NCBI GenBank assembly: GCA_026770585.1
Contig: MU646343.1
Coordinates: forward strand, 960,925-970,938
Origin: Baffinella frigidus
Taxonomy: Eukaryota > Cryptophyceae > Cryptomonadales > Baffinellaceae
Length of the DNA: 10,014 nt
Direction: 5' to 3'
Shown: piece by piece, positions 6,120-10,014 of the stretch
How positions within the stretch are numbered: the first letter of the stretch is position 1
Layout of the letters: each line of letters begins with the position of its first letter
Position numbers and translations under genes: made by a program
The notes under the pieces: generated by a model
Seen by the model: the letters and a program-made list of their open reading frames with translations, nothing else
What the model was told of the DNA's origin: nothing
The model's database searches: none

Positions 6120-8177
6120 GGTTCAGGTTTTGAGGGTTGAGGGATGATGGTTCAGGGTTTAGGGTTTAGGGTTTAGGGTCCAGGATTTAGGGTGTAGGGT
6201 GTAGGGTGTAGGGTGTAGGGTTTAGGGTTTGGCACCTGCAGGATCTTTTTAACCGCGACTTTTCGCCCGGCGTACTTTGCAGAGTAGATCGTCCCTGCAG
6301 AGCGGGTGGGATGTGTTCAGCCGCCCGCTGCCGAGCGAGGACGTCATTCAATTTTAAAGGGGTTTAAAAACTTTCACCTGAATCCTCAGGGAAGTGGACT
6401 TTTAAAATGAAAAAGCTGGGACCGGATTTCCGGTCCTGGCTTTTAAACGAACCCCCGGGTGCCTCGATAGCGGAGCCACCCGAACCAGATCGGGATGTAG
6501 TAAATTACACCAGGGCTGAAGGCTGAGTCTTAAGTGAGAAGATAATCTCTCGCCTTAACCACTCGGCCAACCGTGCAGATTGACTTCGTGACCAAAAGGA
6601 ACATGGAGACACACCGGTCTCCGGGGAGTATATCTTCTCTCACCCCTCCACGGTTTGTCCAAACCCACGGTTTGTCCAAACCGTAACCAAATTGTAGCGA
6701 GAGATCCGTCCCAAAATGTTTTTGATAATATTCCCGCGGACCTTTTATACACCAAATGGAAGCGCCGGTTGGCGAAACCTCGCCCCTTTTTAGTGTCCAA
6801 CTCGTCACCGTGTGATACTCGAAACCACCCGTCATACCACCATAAAAAGAAGAGCCAGGATCCCCTGCGAAGTCCCCCCCCCACCCCCATGGTCGCAGTC
6901 ACAGTGCAACTGCCCGCGAAACGCTTTGGTCCATCCATTTGGAACGACGTCCGAGTGGTTTTTCACTCCCGTTCCCCCTTTTTTCATAGATGTCCCCCAC
7001 CCTTTCCAGGAATCGGTTTTTATCCCAAAAACATTCCGGGTGGGCGAAAAGATCAGCTCCGAAGAAGAAAAGTTCGATCCCCGCAAATTTAATCCCGCCG
7101 GGGATCGAACTCACGCGAAAACAGGAACCCATAACCTGGGAAGATAATTCTTCGCCTTAACCACTCGGCCAACCGTGCAGATTGACTCCGTGACCAAAAG
7201 GAACATGGAGGCACACCGGTCTCCGGGGAGTATATCTCCTCTCGTTAAGTCCGGAGGGGGGGGATTATTCAACTCCAACCCGATCAGGTTCCCTTCGGGT
7301 GTTTGGTGGAGGTGTCCGCGCGCCCCTTCCGGCTCCGTCCGTCTGGTCGTGAAGTCGGGCGACACAGGAGGCTCGCCTCTCCCATCACCGCTGTTCGCAC
7401 CCCTTCGAGGTCTACCCCTACACCCAACCGCTAACCCCTACACCTAACCCCTACACCCAACCCCTACACCTAACCCCTACCCACACCCTGCCTACCAACG
7501 CCCTTCCTACCTACGTCCTAGCCACACCCTACCCCTACCCACCTACGCCCTACCCACACCCTGCCTACACTAGCCTCTAAACCTAACCCCTACACCTAAC
7601 CCCTACCCTACACCCTACCCTTCACCCTACCCGTCATGGAATTGACCAAGCTCTCGCATGCAAGTGTCGCACAGGACGTGGGAAATCTGCCATCTTCGCA
7701 TACTCGCGTGGTTTGCCCTGGGCTTAGTGTCGGGACCTTGAACGTTTGGAAGCGTGTTGTGCAACTGTTGCCAGGAGTTGGGAAAGGGGGTGAAGGGCGG
7801 GGGGGGGGTCACCGAAGGAGCCCTTGGCAATCTCCTTGGCGTTTGTGATGAGCTCCGGGAGGATGAATTGCGGGAGGATCAGATTCAGCAGCACCTCAAA
7901 CCCTTCCACCTGCAGCAGCGCCACGTCAGAAATACACAAAAACAGAGAGTGCGGGAGGGACCAACAGCCAGTGGCGCGAAGCACGAATCGCCGCAGGGGT
8001 GCCAACCTGCTGCTGCGTGAACTTCTCGCGGATTGCCCATCGCACGCCTTCGTCCATCTCCTTCCGTGCGATGATCTCGTCAGGAGTCAGAACCGACTGT
8101 GGGATCACGTCCTGCCTCGAGAGTTGCTCCTGCAGACGAACGGGGTCCTTTCCGTTGCCATGATCCGTGCGCGCCAT
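1853..8177 (-). CDS. TKL-like protein kinase gene, six joined exons, 3' end missing from window
   Basis: Exons on the minus strand: 8177-8007, 7909-7813, 6294-6236, 4236-4197, 2973-2855, 1954-1853. All introns are GT-AG and all phases agree, giving 196 residues before the catalytic-loop exon. The order of motifs is that of a protein kinase domain: KGSFG glycine loop (residues 86-90), VAVKK with the ATP-anchoring lysine at about K105, alpha-C Glu at about E126 seven residues before LRHQN (133-137), hinge VLDLC (163-167), SLADFLK (170-176), then IPWATK and AHGLLSGM leading to HRD. The HPN-like turn, the SL motif after the hinge and the W between alpha-D and alpha-E resemble TKL (Raf/plant MAPKKK-like) kinases. 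Residues 1-75 match nothing I recognise. Expected activity is Ser/Thr or dual-specificity phosphorylation, which is inferred because the DFG and APE regions are not in view. Introns make up about 90% of the span. The gene is divergent from the DAP-like gene and may share a promoter with it. Confidence 0.75.
1981..2145. repeat. 33-bp minisatellite, five units
   Basis: Units start at 1981, 2014, 2047, 2080 and 2113; the fifth is diverged. Each holds CTCACACACAACGATCGAAT and GGTGGTGTCG. A single inverted copy lies at 2230-2256. The unit is 11 codons long without stops in several frames, so open frames here are a by-product of repetition. It lies in the intron just upstream of kinase exon 6. Confidence 0.9.
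2266..2286 (-). pseudogene. 5' stub of another kinase exon 6 copy
   Basis: The acceptor CCCCCGGGCAG followed by codons for VLDLY repeats the start of exon 6 (acceptor and VLDLC) and then diverges. The upstream flank GAACGTTCC-type sequence is also shared, so the duplicated unit included part of the intron. Confidence 0.5.
2373..2396. repeat. Perfect 8-bp-arm hairpin
   Basis: CCCTACGG, 8-nt loop, CCGTAGGG. The flanking GGTCCTAGG word is found inverted at about 936-945, giving a distant inverted pair. Confidence 0.55.
2487..2497 (-). pseudogene. Remnant end of kinase exon 5
   Basis: ATCGGCATG followed by GTCTAC repeats the last codons (IGM) and donor of exon 5. Upstream is unrelated dispersed repeat. 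Too short to stand alone; supported by its place between the other exon 5 and exon 6 copies. Confidence 0.35.
2503..2534 (+). repeat. Dispersed repeat, AGCTCTGCCTGAGT family
   Basis: TCTAGCTCTGCCTTAG followed by GGGCTCGCC. Relatives are at about 3283-3312 and 3792-3820 on + and 3977-4008 on - (TCCAGCTCTGCCTGAG...CTGGCTCGCC). They sit next to foldback elements. Confidence 0.6.
2631..2693 (-). pseudogene. Truncated copy of kinase exon 5
   Basis: Encodes DLVQLAGVSAHFPHER, matching NVIHLVGVSAHFPHER of exon 5. It then has a 14-base deletion that breaks the frame before SIGM and the donor ATG|GTTTAC. The alpha-C half is missing and stop codons lie upstream. It sits in the intron directly after exon 5. 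Confidence 0.65.
2855..2973 (-). CDS. Kinase gene exon 5 (alpha-C to beta-5)
   Basis: 119 nt. Acceptor CCCCGGCAG lies at 2975-2974 and donor ATG|GTTCAC at 2854. It encodes YLELNVMRNLRHQNVIHLVG and then a segment ending AFSIGM. Seen: the alpha-C Glu in LEL, the LRHQN turn (LRHPN in many kinases) and beta-4 VIHLVGVS. The region up to SIGM is beta-5 entering the hinge. It enters in phase 1 and exits in phase 0. The polypyrimidine tract before the acceptor is made of CCCTCAA telomere-like repeat. Two damaged copies of this exon lie downstream in the same intron (2693-2631 and 2497-2487). Confidence 0.82.
2980..3058 (+). repeat. Telomere-like repeat (TTGAGGG)n before exon 5
   Basis: A run of TTGAGGG units plus variants, ending a few bases from the exon 5 acceptor. 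In the sense strand of the kinase gene it is CCCTCAA and supplies the polypyrimidine tract. Confidence 0.9.
3324..3534. repeat. Nested foldback element, 211 bp
   Basis: Outer arms are a perfect 14-bp inverted repeat CCACTCGAGGCTAG. At the centre is a 15-bp perfect hairpin (3396-3410 with 3419-3433, GGTCACGTATCGGGC). One arm holds GAAAATTACTACAC (3453-3466), the core word of the other foldbacks, whose partner on the left has decayed. Confidence 0.75.
3616..3754. repeat. 139-bp foldback element with nearly perfect arms
   Basis: Arms TTATCCGGGGAACCCTATTT and onward pair along more than 50 bases, with the inner core CAATGAAAATTACTACAC / GTGTAGTAATTTTCATTG around a loop of about 30 nt. The core is shared with other foldbacks but the outer arms are unrelated to theirs. 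Confidence 0.85.
3758..4033. other. Intronic stretch between foldbacks
   Basis: No gene seen. Bounded by the dispersed AGCTCTGCCTGAGT repeat on + (about 3792) and its inverted copy (about 4008); the AT-rich middle includes TATACTGTTGTATAG. Confidence 0.4.
4034..4202. repeat. 169-bp foldback overlapping a kinase splice donor
   Basis: Arms of about 80 bp (4034-4113 with 4124-4202) and a 10-nt loop. The outer ends AGCGCTGTGC and GAGAAGTTGGCCAC pair with their complements at 4178-4202. The right arm contains the last six bases and donor of kinase exon 4, so the left arm is an inverted copy of that splice site. No GTGTAGTAATTTT core. Confidence 0.85.
4197..4236 (-). CDS. Kinase gene exon 4 (linker into alpha-C)
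   Basis: 40 nt encoding GLSEVADRLRVER plus one base. The acceptor is ATGTACAG at 4238-4237, directly after a telomere-like block. The donor is T|GTGCCG at 4196. Entry in phase 0 and exit in phase 1 are exactly what exons 3 and 5 need, and the joined sequence ILQ-GLSEVADRLRVER-L-YLELNVM reads as a normal beta-3 to alpha-C segment. The last six bases lie in the outer arm of the long foldback at 4034-4202. A competing 27-nt candidate at 3092-3066 was rejected because its phase is wrong. Confidence 0.65.
4245..4450 (-). repeat. Telomere-like repeat (CCCTAAA on +) before exon 4
   Basis: About 25 units of CCCTAAA/CCCTGAA. On the kinase sense strand it reads TTTAGGG and ends at the exon 4 acceptor, opposite in orientation to the block at the other end of the same intron (6007-6232). 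Confidence 0.9.
4506..4659. repeat. 154-bp foldback element
   Basis: Outer ends CCAATTTCA/TGAAATTGG, AT-rich arms with several mismatches, inner core TTTACTACAC/GTGTAGTAATTTT and a loop of about 30 nt. Same plan as the elements at 3616 and 1525 with different outer arms. Confidence 0.75.
4701..4839. repeat. 139-bp foldback element, close relative of 1525-1669
   Basis: Shares arms (TCATCTCCACAAAAGTAT, AATTGCTTTTGG, CAACGAAATTTACTAC) and loop (CTACTATTACTTTTGTGAGC) with the copy at 1525-1669. This shows a dispersed family rather than a chance palindrome. Confidence 0.85.
4908..4949. repeat. 42-bp hairpin
   Basis: Arms of 20 bp with one mismatch (TGATCACGTTCCCGTACGGA) and a 2-nt centre. Ends in ACGTGATCAAA, close to the CGTGACCAAA word seen at other repeat ends. 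Confidence 0.8.
4950..5279. other. Intronic stretch with local duplications
   Basis: No gene supported. GGCTCCAAGAACGCGCT is repeated in tandem (5122-5158), and a segment with CGCATGCGCTGCG and GGTCGA occurs at about 5046-5066 and 5200-5220. The 171-codon open frame on the minus strand (5265-4750) spans two hairpins and is not a credible protein. Confidence 0.5.
5283..5590. repeat. Polypyrimidine tract (CTCTCC)n
   Basis: About 300 bp almost purely C and T on +, made of CTCTCTCC/CTCCCTCC, with a short break at 5400-5425. On the kinase sense strand it is polypurine (GAGAGGGAGG). Open frames here are low-complexity artefacts. Confidence 0.95.
5591..6006. other. Intronic stretch without recognised gene
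   Basis: Contains CACACGGTGGACTACGAAC (about 5692-5710), the inverted counterpart of 1417-1448, and TTCGTAGCCCACCGTGTGG at about 5822-5840, members of a dispersed CCGTGTGG repeat family. No coding signal seen. Confidence 0.45.
6007..6232 (+). repeat. Telomere-like repeat after exon 3
   Basis: TTTAGGG, TTGAGGG and GTGTAGGG units in blocks, directly abutting the kinase exon 3 donor (GTGCC, then repeat in the sense direction). Confidence 0.9.
6236..6294 (-). CDS. Kinase gene exon 3 (beta-2/beta-3, catalytic lysine)
   Basis: 59 nt. Acceptor CTCTGCAG lies at 6296-6295 and donor CAG|GTGCC at 6235. It encodes (G)TIYSAKYAGRKVAVKKILQ: beta-2, then beta-3 with the VAVK lysine that binds ATP phosphates in this family. 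It enters in phase 1, as exon 2 requires, and leaves in phase 0. The intron begins GTGCC and at once becomes telomere-like repeat (AAACCCTAAACCC in the sense direction). This short exon does not form an ATG-started open frame of its own and is found only by reading the kinase motif. Confidence 0.8.
6301..6537. other. Intronic stretch with a hairpin
   Basis: A 15-bp-arm hairpin at 6411-6444 (AAAAGCTGGGACCGG with two mismatches) and an AT-rich imperfect inverted pair around 6350-6405. No gene seen. Confidence 0.5.
6538..6640 (-). repeat. 103-bp repeat with tRNA-like A-box, copy A
   Basis: About 92% identical to 7140-7243. On the minus strand it has TTGGCCGAGTGGTTAAGGCG, the D-arm/A-box of Leu/Ser tRNAs, preceded by a shared upstream part of about 70 bp. 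No good B-box follows in this copy. Confidence 0.7.
6641..7070. other. Intronic stretch between tRNA-like repeats
   Basis: CCACGGTTTGTCCAAA is tandemly repeated at about 6648-6680. Nothing else recognised; open frames on both strands lack family motifs. Confidence 0.4.
7071..7111. repeat. Inverted repeat made of two B-box-like sequences
   Basis: AGTTCGATCCCCG at 7071-7083 and its exact complement at 7099-7111 around a 15-nt loop. The word matches the TΨC arm/B-box of tRNA genes. Confidence 0.85.
7094..7243 (-). repeat. tRNA-derived (SINE-like) repeat, copy B
   Basis: Minus strand: the 103-bp repeat (7243-7140), then A-box TTGGCCGAGTGGTTAAGG (about 7172-7155) and B-box GAGTTCGATCCCC (7112-7100), about 45 nt apart as in a type II (Leu/Ser) tRNA. 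The acceptor stem halves do not pair and the T-stem pairs poorly, so it is not a working tRNA. It is more likely a SINE head or tRNA pseudogene. Confidence 0.55.
7405..7635 (-). repeat. Telomere-like repeat (CCCCTACACCTAA type)
   Basis: Degenerate ACCCCTACACC/ACCCTAC units, a variant of the telomere-like motif, in the intron between kinase exons 2 and 3. Confidence 0.85.
7813..7909 (-). CDS. Kinase gene exon 2 (pre-kinase helix and glycine loop)
   Basis: 97 nt, phase 0 in and phase 1 out. It encodes VEGFEVLLNLILP, a hydrophobic stretch, and then LITNAKEIAKGSF. The last part is the start of a kinase domain: beta-1 followed by the glycine-rich loop, with Ala where the first Gly of GxGxxG usually stands. 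The proposed donor is TTCG|GTGACC, whose final G combines with GG of the next exon to make the Gly of GSFGT. The unspliced alternative runs on to a stop at about 7724 through a C-rich stretch of low complexity and would end the protein just as the kinase domain begins, so splicing is preferred. Confidence 0.7.
8007..8177 (-). CDS. Kinase gene exon 1 (N-terminus)
   Basis: Begins with ATG at 8177-8175 and encodes 57 residues, rich in charged residues, with no domain I recognise (contains TPDEIIARKEMDEG and ends EKFTQQQ). It ends in phase 0 at CAG with donor GTTGGC. The 97-nt intron that follows (8006-7910) carries a CTGAC branch-point-like sequence and ends CTGCAG. Reading on without splicing gives a frame that looks non-coding and stops. 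No hydrophobic signal peptide is visible. The ATG is the first in this frame of the coding-like stretch, but an upstream non-coding exon cannot be excluded. Confidence 0.65.
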
Positions 8178-8436
8178 TTCGCCCGCCGCCTACCGTCAAC
8201 CTTTTGCCCCACTACGACCTACAAAAGGCTGTCAAAAGCGACCTCTGGTCGTTTTTGAATTCGCGGCTGAAAGGGGGGTAAATTCTAAAATAGATGCTAA
8301 ATTTAGAGTGGGTAGACCTTAAGTGGACTCGTCCACTTTCATCTGCAGGGAACAAAGAAAATCGTTTTCGAGTTGCGTCGCCCTCTTCTCATCACATCTC
8401 ACGACGAGTGACACGCTCCCCACACGCTCCCCCACG
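8178..8436. promoter_or_regulatory. Bidirectional intergenic region between kinase and DAP-like genes
   Basis: 259 bp between divergent start codons, so it should hold both promoters and 5' UTRs. Seen: an imperfect hairpin GCGACC tct GGTCGT near 8237, an AT-rich patch with TCTAAAATAG and CTAAATTTAGAG around 8283-8308, and a pyrimidine-rich leader before the DAP ATG. No clear TATA box at a fixed spacing. Confidence 0.45.
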
Positions 8437-8897
8437 ATGTTCGCCCACGACTCCGAGAAGACCATGACCGCGCACCCCGCCGTCACCGCTGGGGTGAGCG
8501 CGCGCGCCCGCTGCCGCCCAGCGCGCGGTTTGTGCTGCTTTGTGCAAGATTAGTTGCAGGGTGACATGTTGGGCCGGTCACATCACGGCGGGGCGGGGCC
8601 GTGGCTGACTTGTGTTCCCCTTGGCGTGCGCAGGGCATGCGCATCCAGCAGCGCAAGAAGCGCAACGAGCCGTCCGAGCGGTCCACCGAGCCGAACGACA
8701 AGCTCGGGGATGTCAAGCCGCTGTTGACCGACGCCATCGTGGTCCCGAACACGACGGCGATCGCGCGCGAGGCAAACCGGAAGCAGGCCCGCGACGGGAT
8801 GAAGCTCCGCCCTGCGATCCAGAAGATGCCCGTGCGGGGCCAGGCATACAACCGGGCGCGCCCGGGGGGTGTCGGGCAGCCCCGCCAAGGGTTCTGA
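8437..8897 (+). CDS. DAP-family (death-associated protein 1-like) protein, two exons
   Basis: Exon 1 8437-8493 (19 codons from the first in-frame ATG after a stop at 8320) and exon 2 8634-8897 are joined across a 140-nt GT-AG intron (GTGAGC...GTGCGCAG), giving 106 residues. The join creates TAHPAVTAGGMRIQQRK, which resembles the DAP1 signature (HPPAVKAGGMRI in animals). The motif exists only after splicing, which supports the intron. The rest is basic, Pro- and Gln-rich and probably disordered, with a VVPNTTAIARE segment where DAP1 has its second conserved stretch. Length is close to the roughly 100 residues of animal DAP1. In animals DAP1 is a small cytosolic regulator of autophagy and a ribosome-associated factor; the role here is inferred. 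The gene is divergent from the kinase gene, with 259 bp between the start codons. Confidence 0.75.
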
Positions 8898-9390
8898 AGT
8901 CCGCATCTCCGCGGACAAACTAGGGTCGCGCAGACGTAGGGGCGGCGCCGGTTGTTCAACCAAGCGACGCCACCGCCTACATCAGCACCGTGCGCCAGAA
9001 AGAGCGTCCCTGCCCACGCTTCAGCGCCCGGCCGTGTGCCGGTGCAGCTTTTGTAGAGGGCTCCAATCCTCTCTCTCGGTGATAGCCCGGGTTATGTACC
9101 ATTAAATGCAGCGCTGCTGCGCATCCTGTATACTGTGCGTCTCGAGTCTCGTACTCCACGCCTGTTTGTGCTGCCGTGGCCCTTGCGAAACGCATCGGTG
9201 GATGAGCAACCGATGTTCCATTCTCAGCTTTCTGTGGGAAGCTCAGGAACACACGAGGTCGTGAGGAAATACGGGGCTCGCACCCTTTGCGGTATAAAGG
9301 ACCCTCTGCATTTTTACGCAGCGGGCTACGCACAGATTTTCTGGCCAAATTGAGCGACATTCGGTCAGGATATCCGTTGGGAAACCCCTG
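8898..9390. other. Region downstream of the DAP-like gene
   Basis: Probably 3' UTR and intergenic DNA. Open frames exist on both strands (for example 9135-9353 + and 9360-8977 -) but show no recognisable motif. No RNA gene seen. Confidence 0.4.
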
Positions 9391-9399
9391 TGTCCCTCC

Positions 9400-9942
9400 A
9401 GGGATATCCGGGCTACACGAACACCCTTGGTCGAGCCTCGTACAGTGTCTGTTTTCTTAAGTTAGGACCTGCGGGTTGACTGAACGAGAGATTCAGTCAA
9501 TCCTCTGTCACAAAATTAAGAATCCGCAGCCCAAATCCGGGGCGGGTTCTTAGTTCTGGGTTCTTGTAACCAAGATATCCCTGTACAGTACGGATTGCCT
9601 ACTGAGAGTCGAAGGAGTCATGCACGTGTGGGTTGTTGACGAAACCCCTTGTTAGTCCGATGGCTGGGTCGCACGCGCGCCCATCTCGAACTCACCCACG
9701 GATATTTCCACGGATATTTCGGAACTGAAGACTTGCTCTGTGTCCGAAAAACGTTGCACTTGTTTAGGGCCATCTGGGCTACAAGAATCCAGAACTTAAG
9801 AACCCACGCCAGATTTGGGGTCTGCATGTTGTTAATGTAGTACCAGAGGGTTGACTAAGCCTCGCGTTTAGGCAACCCGCAGTTACTAATTTGAGACACA
9901 GACAGAGGATTGACCAAGGGTGTTCATAGCCCGAATATTCAT
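9400..9942. repeat. Large imperfect foldback, about 540 bp
   Basis: Left and right arms pair about a centre near 9675: ATATCCGGGCTAC...ACACCCTTGGTC (9402-9432) with GACCAAGGGTGTTCATAGC (9912-9930), and CCAAATCCGG...GGGTTCTTAG...TTCTTGTA (about 9532-9570) with 9780-9818. Smaller hairpins (TTGACTGAA/TTCAGTCAA near 9476-9501) lie in the arms. The loop contains CACGGATATTTC twice in tandem (9698-9721). Confidence 0.75.
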
Positions 9943-9956
9943 GTAAGGTTTCTGTT

Positions 9957-10014
9957 TTGGGGTGTAGGGTTCCGGATTTAAGGTTGAGGGTTGAGGGTCT
10001 AGGGTTGAGGGTTT
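9957..10014 (+). repeat. Telomere-like repeat, runs off right edge
   Basis: GGTGTAGGG, TTGAGGG and TTTAAGG units up to the last base. Confidence 0.8.

Noticed and set aside
7094-7180. Functional tRNA-Leu or tRNA-Ser gene
   Set aside because: A- and B-boxes are present but acceptor stem halves do not pair and the T-stem is poor; the anticodon loop is not standard.
8483-8959. 158-codon open frame on - opposite the DAP-like gene
   Set aside because: A GC-rich shadow of the real + strand exons; composition is Arg/Pro/Ala rich and no motif is visible.
9957-10014. True chromosome end
   Set aside because: The repeat is degenerate and similar blocks occur internally at several places, so it is interstitial telomere-like sequence.

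Overview
The window is nuclear DNA from a eukaryote. It has short coding exons, GT-AG introns, and no bacterial operon layout. Blocks of degenerate plant/algal-type telomere repeat (TTTAGGG and variants) recur inside it. This repeat type, TKL-type kinase sequence and very repeat-rich introns suggest an alga or other protist, for example an alveolate or related lineage. The sequence alone does not fix the species.

Two genes can be supported, and they are divergent. On the + strand, 8437-8897 (two exons) encodes a 106-residue protein of the DAP (death-associated protein 1) family. On the - strand, starting 260 bp away at 8177 and running leftward past most of the window, is a TKL-like protein kinase gene whose exons are tiny (40-171 nt) and spread over more than 6 kb. 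Six exons join in phase: 8177-8007, 7909-7813, 6294-6236, 4236-4197, 2973-2855 and 1954-1853. Together they give, in order, an unrecognised N-terminus, the glycine loop, the VAVK lysine, the alpha-C helix with its Glu, the LRHQN turn, the hinge and alpha-D/E. The next exon, the HRD catalytic loop, is present only as two broken copies (496-458 and 88-56). The C-lobe is either beyond the left edge or lost, so the gene may be a pseudogene or may continue outside the window.

The introns are unusual. Telomere-like repeats abut several splice junctions. Decayed extra copies of three exon types lie in collinear order (three of the alpha-C/beta-4 exon, four of the hinge exon, two of the catalytic-loop exon). 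There is a series of 60-210 bp foldback elements, several sharing an inner GTGTAGTAATTTT core, one of which interrupts a duplicated kinase exon. There are also two 103-bp repeats with a tRNA Leu/Ser-like A-box, two minisatellites and a 300-bp polypurine/polypyrimidine tract. Right of the DAP gene, 8898-9390 shows no recognisable gene. A roughly 540-bp foldback (9400-9942) and another telomere-like block end the window.
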